A stretch of 64,000 bases of DNA from Antitrichia curtipendula (lineage: Eukaryota > Streptophyta > Bryopsida > Hypnales > Leucodontaceae). The translations under genes and the position numbers were made by a program. Location of the stretch: the NCBI GenBank assembly GCA_951230915.1, contig OX579641.1, positions 19,694,254-19,758,253 on the forward strand. The letters are read 5' to 3'. This document shows positions 46,841 through 59,900 of the stretch, piece after piece (within the stretch, counting starts at the first letter, position 1; each line of letters starts with the position of its first letter). Below the pieces are notes generated by a model. It was not told the origin of the DNA. It saw only the letters and a list, made by a program, of their open reading frames with translations, and did not search any database.

Positions 46841-46842
46841 CT

Positions 46843-48926
46843 CTAATTAGGGTCTGAGTGGTTAAGTATCCCACTAAGAAGTATTAGCTTCACCTCATTG
46901 AAACTAAAACTGGGAGCATGAATGAAGCCATGTACTGGGGATTGCAGGTTACAAATGACGGTAAGAAGGAAATAAAGGTGCTTACAGTTTGACGACTGAC
47001 TGCGCTTTCCTAAGGCCTTTGTCTTCATCTCTTTGAAATAAAGACACGTGCACTCTGGAAACGATGAAATCGTAAGCATGTATTGCTCAGTCCGCGGTTC
47101 TACTCCAGAAATTAAACAAACTATGCATCCAAATCCAGGGTGAGGAACCATAGTCACTCTATGAATTTGTGCATTCAATATCATAGCTGAAGCGGTATTG
47201 TTTGCATGCTTCCCTGTAGGTGCCTTCAGGTTCCGACAAATGATTTTTCCTGATCGTAATTTAGGATGTTCGTCAGGTGCCAATGGAATGGGATAAGCAT
47301 TGACCAAGTCAACCCCACACTCTCCCCCAAACAACCTGCAAGGTGAAATTACTTCACGTTGAGGAAGTCTGAAGCCAGCTGATTCTAAGGCTAAAATCTC
47401 TTGCTTTGACAAGGCAGTGCCCCTTTTAACAAGCCAAATGTCAGGAACGGGGGGTTTAGACAACACCCATTTCCGCTTCGTCCCCTTCACACAACGTTCT
47501 ATATCATCATTGCAAAAATAGAACTCCATACACTCGTTTTTATTTTTCTTGTAATTCACCATCATACCTGTATATGTTGGTGCGGCTGTGCTGATGCTAT
47601 TTTGGACAATCCTTCTTTGTGCGGTTGTGCATTTCTTCTTTGTATTCGCTTGAAGGGCAAAACATGCCTTTGCAGATGTTTGGGGAAGTCTTGCAATGTG
47701 CCAGGTCAGGACATCACAGTCAGTCTCTTGGATACATGATACATGGAAGGAAGGACCTGGAGTACGGCACTGGGATTCCTGCCGCGTTTCAATAAACAAG
47801 GGTACGTCTACTTCCACAGTTGGGCACACATCCTCTACAATTGGGATTAGAGAAGGAGCACTTGTGGAAGCCTTCCACGATCTTGTCTGTACTCAGGGAT
47901 GTGAGAAGTTCACTTTATCTGGTCTATATGAATCATGCTCGCATCCCAAAGGGTGGTCCGCCTTTCTTTTCTGTGATCCAAATACTTCTTCACCTTCAAA
48001 ATGAGGCTGTCTACTAAAAAATTCTTGAACTGATGGAAGGCTTGAAATAGCTTCAGTGAGCACCTTCGGATTCCCGCTTCGTTGAGTTGATCGTTGGGCA
48101 ACGCAGAGTAGTAATTCTTCCTTCCCAGGACCCGTCCCCGCATCTCCGCCTTTAAGGTATTGGTAATACCTTACCATCTACATAAACGCTCTGACAAAAT
48201 CATCAACAGTGGCAATGTATAAATCGTTCCCACACTTTCTAGACTGTTGAAGCCACTTATTGTGTACAGTCTCGGCGAGGTTGCACGAGGGCATCTCGGC
48301 CTTCTCTGTGTCAAACAGATCTTGAAGACATCGGAAGCATGTCAAATTAGTATAAACGACTAACATCATTAATTCACTTGCCACTTGTCAAAACACAAAA
48401 ATAAGACTTGCTGAAGAAATACACTTACCAGTTGCATGAACCCCCCCCCCATTGTCGATAACGAAAGTGCCAAAATGAGAGCCAAAGTTCCAAACAATGT
48501 AGGCCTTCTTCAGTTGTGGCACCGGATGAGGTCCACCATACTTTAATCGCAAGGTAACGTTCTTCAGATTGTTCCGTTGAAATGGCAATTTTGTACTGTT
48601 TGCATAGAAGTCGGTGTTGATCTTGTAAGTCCGCCCGTATATCAGCCTTTGTATGCTTTTCCATAGATTGGGTCCAATGAAAAAGGCAAGTCCAATCTCG
48701 ATTCTCCATGGGTACACTAGTGTCACCTGATCCGTAGATAATTCGTACCGCATTCCAATTTGTTTGGGCACTATCTGCCATGAACCCTTTGAACTGAGTT
48801 TTAGGGACCCCATGTCTTTGCAGAACTGAATTTAGGTTTGTCCAGAATATGACTTGTGCAATACAGTCTTCTGATTGCATGTCGCACATGGCAATGGTCA
48901 TTACTCGACAGTATACACTGTCATAA
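46843..48926 (-). pseudogene. MULE-like transposase with SWIM zinc finger, C-terminal part, interrupted
   Basis: On the minus strand, 48926-48425 reads YDSVYCRVMTIAMCDMQSE, then FKGFMADSAQTNWNAVRI and LFHWTQSMEKHTKADIR, resembling the catalytic region of plant MULE-type transposases. 48384-47893 continues with SCNLAETVHNKWLQQS and ATVDDFVRAFM. 47829-46843 ends in a SWIM-like finger (CTCLYFKEM ... NCKHLYFLL, a CxC...CxH pattern). Damage: a 10-G run at 48441-48450 shifts frame before the FMQL/GTAAGT donor, and a TAG follows RAFM at about 48180. The N-terminal part is missing because the CACTA end begins at 48927. Confidence 0.75.
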
Positions 48927-49651
48927 CACTAGAAGAAAACCACGTTCCAGTAAACGTAATCGGGGGTTGATTTTGTGTTCAGGTGGCAATCTTACATGTT
49001 TTAGGGGTCAGTCCCGTGCTGGTTGTTGGAAAACCTGTTTCTTCTAACGAAATGTGTTCAATCCGTGTTCTAAGAATGGTTGTGTAGTATGTACGTTTCT
49101 AAAACCTGTTCATTGAAACACAAGTTTTGTTCGTGAATACTTTCTGGACTTTTTCTGCCACCTGGATTCACTACTAGCATGTTTCCGGCCACGTGGACAA
49201 TGATTTGGCAGCATATTCTTCTAGGTAAACAATGGATGGATGGAAATGTGGTTTTCCGTTACATACTTCACTGTATTTTCAAAATAGACAGAAGTGGGTT
49301 GAATTAGTCAGTTTAGAAAGTGAGTTGAATTTACTGCAATGGTATGTTGGATTATATTATTATTTTACTGCCTTTCCATGCCATGAACGTTCGAACTGAA
49401 AAAAACTCTTACGAATTCCAGTTTTACAAGACATGAACTACGTATAGTTCTAAACCTAGTCCACTGAGTTCCAATATGACTACAAATTCAGCTGAAGAAG
49501 CCTACGTCCATACAAAACAATTGCATTAGTAACTTTCAATTTTCATTAAAAATTCATGAGGGTGCACATACGCAAGTCCTGTAGCAAACAACTCTTTGCA
49601 TTTCCTCTTTCCTGAATTCAAGAGGGGCCATTCAATGCCTTGTAGCTCTAC

Positions 49652-52600
49652 CTACTGAAGTACTCGAAGACCCTCGAAATCTGAATCTCTTCCTGCTGCT
49701 AGAAATTCAATCTCTGGCCTTCCAAATGTTGTTTCTCCACGTCGTCCTCTCACCTCCGTCCCACAGACAACCTTCCAGTCTCCTCCTCTACTTCTTTTCC
49801 TTTCCAAGTCATCTGAAAAAAATACTTGCTGACACTGACTGGGAAATGCAAAACAATTTGCCCCTACTGGTAAGCAATTTGCAAAATTTGCAACACTGAA
49901 CCCATACTTGTCACGAACTACATTGGCATTTGTTCCACCCATTTTTGCTTGTACCCATGAACAGACCAACACAACACAACAATGGCTGCGATAATCCAAC
50001 TCCAAAATCTCCTAAATCCAACCTACATATTCAGCATTCTCCCAATCTTGTTGTTCATTTGCATTCCTACCTCAACTACGGCGAAGTACAGAAGCAGCTA
50101 TGGCACTATCACAAGTGACTTTCTCCTCTTTAGCACTCTGCATGCACAAGTGCATTCCATGAGCATACATAGCTCTATATGCTGTCGCTTGTCTTTCTGG
50201 AAGCTTCGAAGCCTCAATAACGTCTAAACTTGGTCCCAATGGTCCTTCTGAAGCCTCCAACACCTGCAATCTCAACCACTCTGCAAATTTGGGCAAATTC
50301 TAACTACCTTCTGGATATGGTACACAGTTATGTCGGACACCACGACGAACGTAATCCCGCCTGAAATTCTCTCGAAGTGTTTGTCTTTCTCTACAGACGT
50401 CGCTGTACTTCCTGCTTCACAAAATAAACAACGCCAGCAAGTTCCGTTACATGCACCATTTGAAATGAACATGACGTTATCGTAGCTTTTCCACAGAGTT
50501 ATTCCTCTGTCACCATTTTCAATACGTCTTACGTTTTCCACATGACAACTGCAACAACATATACACTCTACCTCACACAGTGCCTGTTCAATATAACAGA
50601 CTTATCATTTTTTTTTTCTTTTTAATTTGTATTATCAAAAAATTCTAAAAGGACAAATAATCTATCCTCTTCCATGTTCAACACTTCTGTGAACTATTCC
50701 GAACATGAACTACTACCTTAACCATTTGGTGCCTCTTTTGACATACATGGTTCACGTTATTAATCGACATAAACAATACTTACTGCCTCCAATGCTCCAA
50801 GTCCACCGAATTTGAAAGCACAAAATCATGTGCCCATTGCAAGAATTGATCTGACATTTTTCTGGGCCATCCACTTCCTTGTACTACTTTGTCATTCATC
50901 CTCTGGTCTTCCTTGTCATCCCAAACTCGACGGCTTGTTCCTTGAAATCGTTGCAAGTACTCTGTGCAGTAGCCTAATGTTTCAGACATTGCGTACCCTT
51001 CTGCCATGCTAGCTTCCGGTCGAGCATACGTCCTCACGTACTCTTTCAAAGTTTTCATGTACCTCTCTATTGGATACATCCACAGACAATGAACTGGTCC
51101 GCATATGTATAATTCTTCTACTAGATGAATCATCAGGTGCGACATGATGTCCATGAATGTTGGTGGGAACTCCTTCTCCAACATGCATAATGCATCCGCG
51201 GCATCTGCCATGTCTGCATTTCTGCTTGAAACTGTGATTTCCCTAGCACAAAGTCTTTTAAACACCCGGCTTACCTTCATCACTGCTTGTCGAACCTCCT
51301 CTGAAAGAACAGATCGCAGAGCCAAAGGAAGTACCTGACAACACATCACTCTAAATTACAAATCTTTGCAAACAGTCTTCCATTCTCTCCTTCATTCTTT
51401 AAATCTCAATTTCTTTCAGCATAAAACAACACCTTAATCCCCATCTACTTGCAATAGTTTTCCATGAATCCATCCATATAGACATTGTCATTTCCCTCCC
51501 CTTTACAACATGTACTTGTTCTGCTCCATTCATTATAATGCCTCAAACATTGAATACATGCCTTCGTAACAAGCTTACAACCAAAGTACAATTCACTTAC
51601 TTGTTGCATAAGAACATGGAAATCATGTGACTTCATGTATCGTAGCTTTCCGTCCTCTAAGCACTTCTGAATAGCACCAACGTAGTTTGTAGGAGTTCTC
51701 AAATTCTTGATTACGTCCATCATTGTTGTCTTCTCTGTTGAGTTCAAAATGTAAGGAGCACGAGGCATGTGAAATTCATCCCTTCCATTCTCAGAATCTT
51801 GTAGCCATAACTCCGGTCTAATGCTCATACATTGCATGTCTTGATTGCTTCCCAACGAATCCTTCGCTCCTAATAGCGTTTTCGTCAGGTTCTCACACAA
51901 ATTTTTTTCACAGTGCATGGGATCTAACACATGCCGAATGAGCAAATCCTACAATGCACCCACATGAAGTTCTTCTGGGTTAGCACATACGGAAAAAATT
52001 CCCTTCTCCCGAATTTTATAAACTTTCATATCAAATGTATAAGACAAAATCCCTTCACAGTGCACGCTCAAAAAACTAGTTGCTGCACACATCATGACTG
52101 TCAAAAACCTGAAATTCAACATTGCATTTTTCTTCACTTCAAAAGCAATTTCGTCATATTGAATGCCTGAACTCATCAGTGACGTGCAGGAAAGGAACGA
52201 CATAAGATCCGCATCAACGTCCTTCCTTCTCAATTCCTTATTTTATATCAACACTGTCCAGTCATTTACAATAGTATGCTTACAAAAAAAAATACTTACA
52301 TATTACGCTTGTCCTCCCCAATGTTTCGTTCAAAGCACTTGAAATTAAACAACACCTACCTTCCGCCGTCTGAAACTGCTGTGTGCCATCTTCTCACAGC
52401 CCTCCGTGTAAAAAAGAATACACTTGTACCTAAACGAGCCACACTATGTTGTTTGCACTCTCCGTTTGCAAACAATTACTTGCTGCCACAAAGACATTCA
52501 AATAACTCTACTTTGGAAAACAGCAGTACACACTGGTTTGCAAGGTAGACATGAAAACTTGAAGCTCACCGTCCAATACGGAAGAATGTTCAAAGCAGAT

Positions 52601-54270
52601 TCCCGCTTCACTCCATGCTCGTGAACAGGATCTTCTTCAGCACCCTTTCTACCGCCTGCAGCTAGATACGCATCGCGTTCCTGACCACAACATCTTGTTT
52701 CCTCTCCAGTCATCCTCACTGGACTGGTTCTAACCTCAACCTTCCCATCAAAATTTAAACTCCTACGATACGGATGAACTCTATGTGTCCACCTTCGACT
52801 TCCGGTATAAACGAGCTTCCTCCCTTTTGCTTTCTTCTGAGCATCTAGGTTGTTCCCTGACCTTGCTGGTCTACCTTCTGTGTTTGGCCCACACACAGTG
52901 CATGCTCGATAGCCATGCGTACACAATCCAAAAATAAGACCATATGCAGGGTAATCAGATATGGTCCACATAAGAATACCTCTTAATGTGAACCACCGTG
53001 CACCTGCTGGTTTAGAGAAGTCTTGTGCAGGAACCCCTTTCCACAACACTAGGAACTCGTCAATTAATGGCTTAATGAAAACATCAATGTTTTCATTTGT
53101 GGGGGATAATTTTCCCGAAACTAAAATACTCAATTGAATGAAAAATTTCTTGGTTACCATGAACGGAGGCAAATTGTAGATGAGGACAAGCACTGGCCAT
53201 GTGGAATGACTGGTCGTGTTGTAAGCAAAAGGATTAACACCATCTAAAGACATTGCACAACGCACGTTCCTAGCATCCTCTCCAAATGACGGATCTATGT
53301 TGGTATCAATGTGTTTCCATGATGGGCTATTTGCAACAGACTTCATTACACCTTCTTCTCTCGTAGGATTTTGTGCATGGAATTGTAACATTTTAGCAAT
53401 TGCAGGCGAACGATACATGCGTTGTAACTTAGGAATCAAGGGAAAATGTCGTACTACTCTAGCTGGCACTGTATTGGAACCCGCTACGAATCTTGACCTC
53501 CCACATCCTGGTTTAGGGCATTCTTGCAAATCCTCTTCATCCCCACGAAACAGTACACAGCCGTTTGGACATGCATGGATTATGTCATAGTTCAAACCCA
53601 ATTTCTTAATCAATTTCTTCGCCTCGTAGTGACTGCTTGGCAGCATATTCCTTGCCGGCAGCAGAACAGTTGATAGGTACTTCATGAGTTCATCTACGTA
53701 AGCATTGCTTACGCCATGTATGACAGCCATGTTTATTAGCACAATTGTGGCTGAAATCACACTTACGTTTGTACCTCGGAACACCGCTCGTGTTGCTTGC
53801 TCATATAAGGCATCCATTGCCTGCACTGACTCTGAAAACACATCCTCCTCGGCCTCACATTCTTCAACGTTAGATATAGAGTCCCTTATGTCGTCCCCCT
53901 CAGCGAGAGCATCAAACAGTTGCTGTTGAATGTCATGGTAAGGGTCCATGTGCTCTGCATACTCTGTTCGATCACGTTCATCATCAAAGACATTGTCGGT
54001 TGAAATGGTTTCCCCCTCTGCATTCAACCATATGCCCTCCGCTGGGTATTCGTTAGGAGGATCGCCACCCAACATGGACCTCATAAGAAAAGGATCCCTC
54101 TTGTTCAGCCGCAAATGTCCCTTGATTGTTCGAATGTCATAACGATGTCCCCCATGACATTTTGTACAAGGGCAACAATATGAGAAACATTCATGCTCTC
54201 TAGCAATTCGCATTTCGTTTTCAAATATTAAATCCTCCATAGGTATGTACAATGCCCGACCTCCAGACAT
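49652..54270 (-). CDS. CACTA transposase, TNPD/TNP2 type
   Basis: The 54270 ATG begins MSGGRALYIPMEDLIF, followed by the Cys/His cluster CCPCTKCHGG typical of the transposase-associated domain. Exon 1 (54270-52570, 567 codons) holds the Transposase_21 core (ACPNGCVLFRGDEEDLQECP, NVRCAMSLDGVNPFA, GARWFTLRGILMWTISDYPA, CTHGYRACTVCG). It joins in phase to 51948-51601 (LLIRHVLDPMHCEKN ... KSHDFHVLMQQ) and 51334-50784, a DUF4218-type domain (FPPTFMDIMSHLMIHLVEEL, GPVHCLWMYPIERYM). Downstream pieces near 50530-50080 and a DUF4216-like piece (DKYGFSVANFANCLP) at 49652-50005 complete the gene, but their splice joins are uncertain. No stop interrupts the exons I could join. The family binds subterminal repeats and cuts CACTA ends in the nucleus. 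Confidence 0.85.
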
Positions 54271-54311
54271 TGTTTATGCTAACAGTCGAGGGTCAAACAA
54301 AGGCAAACTCT

Positions 54312-55630
54312 CACTAGAAGAAAACCCTGTTTTTGCTGTCGTTGCAGTGCAACGTGCCATGTTTGTTGAGATGTCACGCGTTAAGCAGTGAACGGGTGCA
54401 AAAGAATGAATTTGATTTGATGTTGCAAAAAACGTGTGAGATTAAGTTGGAAAACAAGTAGATGTCACCATAGACAAAGATGTTTTTGACGATGTTTAAA
54501 AAAATAAGCTGATGTTTTGTTATGACATCTCAGAAAACATAGACTGCCACGTCAGCATGAAGTCCATTTTCATTATGGATAAATTACTAAAAATTACTAC
54601 GGTCAATGGAAAAATATTGACCTTATATAAAAAATTTAGGAAAAAGGCAATGATGTGGCATGCTTTCCAAAAAAAAAGAAAAATGGATGGATGAAAATGG
54701 ATGTGTTCCATGGATGAAAACAGATAGTCTTTATACAGGTGGGGAGGTGGAAGAGAGACAATTGATATGGGATATATAAAAAAAAATTGTGTTCAAAGTG
54801 AAATGTCCACAAAAACGTCGAGATGTCTGAAACAACATCTCTATGTTTAAGAAAACATATACACGTCAAAAACAACATCATGTAAACAAGTGAAATAACC
54901 ATATTCTACTTATCCCATATTGTTTGTCTTTCCATGGGCAGAGTATGGATATAAATACAATGTCCTTATCCTTCATTTTTATTAACTTTTAATGAAGTAA
55001 TTCCTTCATTTGGCCATTAAAAATTCCCTTAATGGTTGATGGTAAGTTTTCTTCAATTTTTGTTGAATTCAGAATTTTTTTTTGTTCATTTTATTTTTTT
55101 TATTTATATTAAATTTTTATTAATATTGCCTTGTAGGTAGGGTATGTAGCAATTGATGTTTGAAAAAATGTGTAATTTGACGTTGCAAAAAATGTCTAAT
55201 TTGACATCTCAAAAAACACCATTAAATTATTCAAATGACACAAAAATGAGTTGACGTGGCCTCCACGTCACAGTTTCCCGCCTCCACGTCAGTGACCATG
55301 TCACAATTTTCTGCCTCCACATCAAAGACCACATCAGCAATGGCATGGATGGAAAAAAAGATGACGTGGCAGTGGTCGAGCATGTGGCGCTGACATGGCG
55401 CTTACGTGGCCTCCACATGTCGACCTATGCAGACCTTTGATCACCTTGTCATGTGTGACATCAAGAAAAAACAAGCTTGAAAACAACGCGTTTTTTGTGA
55501 TTTTTGCACGTTTTTTGCCCGTCAATTCAAACGGATTTTAGAAGACATCTACGTTGATTATTTCCGCGTCAAACAAGACGCCGTCTCATGTTTTCTGCAA
55601 CATAAAAAAAAACCCTGTTTTCTTCTAGTG
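54312..55630. mobile_element. 1.32-kb non-autonomous CACTA element nested upstream of TNPD
   Basis: It starts CACTAGAAGAAAACCCTG and ends CCCTGTTTTCTTCTAGTG, with a 3-bp target duplication TCT (54309-54311 and 55631-55633). Subterminal zones repeat GATGTTTTT/AACATC-type and CCACGTC/GACGTGGC motifs many times. No transposase ORF is present. It lies 42 bp upstream of the TNPD start codon, so it separates that gene from its native promoter or supplies a new one. Confidence 0.9.
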
Positions 55631-55633
55631 TCT

Positions 55634-56990
55634 ATTCCCGACAACAACTCCGTCTACTGCGCCTTGTACTGTCTTCAATGCTATTCGTTTACCACACACA
55701 CCGCTACATACAGTAACACAGAACTTCCACAAACTATACAGTGTACGTCAATGCATGTCAGCTCTAGAAGCAGAATTTAAATTTGCTTCACTCCGTTCAA
55801 TTGCATTGGACCACATGACGCACTCAATGAATTCCCTGCTTCTTGATCGTCATACACAACATACGAGGCCTCAATGCTTTATGAACATCGCATGGAAAAA
55901 ATACAAACGTGTCTTCACTTTTTCAAATTAGAACTCCAGTACATGATCTTCTTCAATGAACTGAACAAAATATGTTTCCTTTGCATCTGAACAATAAAAA
56001 AAAAGTTTCATATCAAAATGCAATATGTTTCTTTACCAAATAACTTCATCATGTTCAAGACACAGTGCAAAGAAGCTACTGTCTACATCCCCTACCTCTG
56101 CAATTGTCTAAGACAGATAAAGAACAACATAAACATCTGAATCCTCAATATTTCACGACCTACACAAAGAAATGACAAATTTTATTGGAAATTATCAAAT
56201 GCAGTAAAGGGTTCATGCCAGTTTACAAATAAAATGTCATGAGCATTGAATAACGAAACTAAAATCCCAATCCCACTCCAGAAGTGTGCATGGTCAAAAT
56301 CTAATTACATCATCATTATTCACAAGAAGTTGTTATATAATTTCAAATGTCAATGTCCACTTCATCTTCAATTTTTATAGTAATGCAGTTGCTTGTTTGT
56401 ACTATTAAATTCTCAGTTTACAAAGAATTCTACTCTGAGATTCTAAGTTCTACCCATCATACGTCTTACTAAGTACTCTATACTGAAAATGATGGAACTA
56501 TAAAGCACAATGAAGTTATGTACAAATTGTGTATTCAACCTCTAACATCTTCATTCATACACACGTTATTACATTAGAATTTGATGTTGTCATTCAAAAA
56601 GGCTTTTAATTTTTCGAAGGTCATCCTCTGCCTCCATTGTTGTATACCAATGTAGCCATAACAGTGACATGCATTTGTCTCTTCTGAGACAGAAAACATT
56701 TTTTGAACACTCTGACACTCTGAAATGGTGCACTACAGACGCTGGCATTTCCTCTTATCCATAGTGCCACCGTGAACAACTTCATGTCGAACTTGTAAGA
56801 CATGTTGCCGTTTTAGAAGAGCTGTTCAAATAATTAAGGGGGGCTGATTTTACCTGACACATGGCGGCTTCACAGAGGTAGACCCAGAAGTTTATGAGCA
56901 CTTGAGCGCCCGCAGATATGTATACAATTGTTTTCTTCAAGCTGTGACGTCAAGTACACTTTCAAATTCAATCCGCCGTCGAACGTGAAG
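55634..56990. other. Head-to-head spacer between TNPD and TNPA-like genes
   Basis: About 1.3 kb without convincing ORFs. It is presumably the original upstream DNA of both divergent genes. I see no CACTA end in it. The stretch GATATGTATACAATTG near 56914 is the only TATA-like sequence close to the plus-strand start. Confidence 0.45.
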
Positions 56991-59900
56991 ATGTCTTCAA
57001 TTCAGGACGACGACGGCAACGTCATTAGCGCGTACGAAGCAGAGAGAAACTACCGTAAACAAGCTCTGCACGATGCAGTAGAGAGAGACTTGTTTGCCGC
57101 CGGACTGAAAGACGTTGCCGCACTTCGCCCAGCCTTCTCCACACAGTTGAGTAGCAGAATTGAAGAAAACAGACCTGCGAACCCAAGAAAAAAGCAGCGG
57201 AAGAAGGCGTCCTCGACGGAGGGGGACTTGCATTTGCGGAAATCACCAAGAACAAGAGGGCAAACGTCGCAGCTCACTTCACAAGCCATGACCGAAGCCA
57301 TTGCACGCAAGAAGGTGAGTTAACTTCCTGTTTTACTGGATCCGAGATAATTTTGATTTTTTGGCATGCAATTCCTTGGCAAGTGGACGTAGAGAAATCG
57401 GTTGTGCATTGAATGTTTGCGGCGGCGACTATTTTTAGAACTTACCTGACATGACAAAGTGCGCGTTGTTGATCAACCGCTATGGTTTTTTTTTCACACG
57501 TGTTGATCAGTGCTCTCAAAAAGGAGACGCCGCATTCAACGTCCTCGGCAGTCGTTTGTTGGGAAACTACATGAGAGATTAGGTTCCGCAAGTGAGAAAA
57601 AACTTGTCGTTCACAGCTGGAGTACCCGCTCCTCATGTCTTTCGTGTTTAGGGTTTCAGTAGCCAATGTTTCAAGTGAAGTCCGCTGTCTGTACGAGCAC
57701 AATGAAACGTACTTGAAGAACATAAACCGCTCTAAAAATTGCAGCACTAATAAAAGGGACTGCCTTTGTTTTAGTACTTATTTTCTACTGCAGCGTCCGC
57801 TGAAGCGTTCATGTACTGATTCTAGCAGATGAGTATGCAGTTCTCCAAGTTAAACTACGTGAATTTGGTGACTATGCTTCTGTGTTCAACTTATTCGGTT
57901 TTTCCTTGAAAATACTGTCTTGACTACTTGCTTTGGGGTGTCGATGCAGGAGAGTTTCTGCCGTTGGCCAGGCAGAGAAGTCAAAATAATTTTGAGGAAC
58001 GATATGAAAAAGGTAAAAGGCGGTTCAAAGAAAAAGGTGGCAGAGTCTGTGGACATCAGCATGGACATAGACTTAGATTTCGACTTGCAAGAATTCAATG
58101 CGGAGTCTCCTACAACAGACCTACCCATGACGCTCCATGAATCAACATCGAAAGAGGGAGAACCATCCGTGTTTGAAGAGCACAGCGGAGACCTCCAGCG
58201 CTGTCTTGGTCCAACAGAAGCAGAAGGTCATACCCGACCGCCCCAAGCAGGATTCCGCGACGAACAAGACAGAAGACATTTGGTGGAATGGGGCGACGAG
58301 TACTCTAAAGGGTATGGGCAGACCTCTGCTGGCTCATACCGTGGAGAATTCAGAAGACCGTGGTCTCCAATTTCATATCGAGGCGCCAGAGATTACGACG
58401 GTCGTCCTCTGGACTACGGCGATCGAGGTAGGCAACATGAAGGGCATTCAGAGTTCGATAGTCGAAGAGGTAATTTATGCGTCTCCTTCACAGTGTACTT
58501 ACTCTTGTTTGAAAACAAAAACACAGTTGCTTCAGTTTTTTTCCATTTCGACGTCCACCCTTATCGATGAAAATGCATGTTTGAAGGAAAATGGCATGCA
58601 CAAAATACTGATTCTATTGTTGTATGACTAAAAACAATTTCAATGTGGTAATAAGAAATTCCTATATGACTACTACCAAACGTAGGTGCACATGCGAGTC
58701 CAGTTACGTGATTCCTGCGTCCAATTTCACTTTCCACTGGTTCTCATTGACAATATTGGGTGGAAGGAGAAGCTCGTAGTATTAGTACTATATGACATTG
58801 GGGAAAGAAATTTGAGGTTGCTGGACGCTGTTATGTGAAGTGCCACTATTGGAAACAGGAAATGGAGTGCATTTTTACATGTCCCTGTTTTCTTAACTTT
58901 TGAATGCCTTTTGTCTTAGACAAGAGGCAAGTTCAATAGAGGACCACGACCGAGTACATGGAGCTGTATTGAAATGTTGTGCAGGTGTTCAAGAACCACC
59001 GTGACTGCAGAGAATTTTTTGAACGGATGAGGAACCCTTCACTTCAGGTAGTCGTCGGAGCAATATCTGATTCTTGTAATGTCACTTGTGCAGATCCATA
59101 CTATGATGGTCGGGGGAGAGACTTCGATCGACGAAGTAGCCAGTATGCAGAGGATAGCCGTTTTGATGACGGTCTGTATGGTAGACGTCGTCCAATTTCG
59201 CCGGACGTGTATGTTCATCCTCTATAGTCCACTGCAGGAAATCAATATGGAAGAACGAGCAGGCCTTGTGCAAGTCCTCCTGCCCCTCCTTCAACACTTG
59301 TTCACAAGGAAGCCAAATCAGACGTACTAGGTCGAAGACCCTTACAATTGGATCAAGCAGGTTTTCCCGTAGGACAAATGGCCGCATTGTTTCGTGCAGA
59401 CATCCTCTCTTTCGTGAAAGACATGGATCCTAGTATTGGTTGGAAAGGTCAACAAGGGAGGCAAAACAGAGATTGCATGATCGTCTCGTCAATGACTACG
59501 AGTTCTATGGAGAAGCTTCGAAAGTGAGTGAGAAATACTTGAGGAAAGAAGCAGGGTCTGCCCTCATCAGCTACTGATACCATTTAAACCAATACATTGA
59601 CATGGGATTGAAGAAGCCCGGAGATTTGCATCCTGACTACTGGATGAAGTTGAAGAACATACGCAATAGTGAGGAGAGCAAAGCCAAGTCTGCCAAAATG
59701 GCCACAATTGCAAGGGGTCGAGGAGAAAGAAACACGACAAAGAAATCTGTACGGGCAGCAGTGCTTCTCAGACTCGTGAGTCCAAAGCGCTGAAGTATTT
59801 TTTTTTTCTGGAGGCGACACACTGTGTAATTGTTGCTTGCTTGTGCACTGCTGGACTTAGGATTTCTTTTTTTCAAAGTTATTCTATGTCTATGAGAGCT

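Noticed and set aside
51949..52233. 94-codon minus ORF between the TNPD exons
   Set aside because: It lies in an intron: exon 1 ends at a GTGAGC donor (52570) and the conserved frame resumes at 51948 after TTGTAG, giving the expected LPYW-T-DLLIRH join.
52276..54142. Plus-strand ORFs over the TNPD gene (for example 53297-53590 and 53705-53929)
   Set aside because: They are shadows of the TNP2 coding sequence on the opposite strand.
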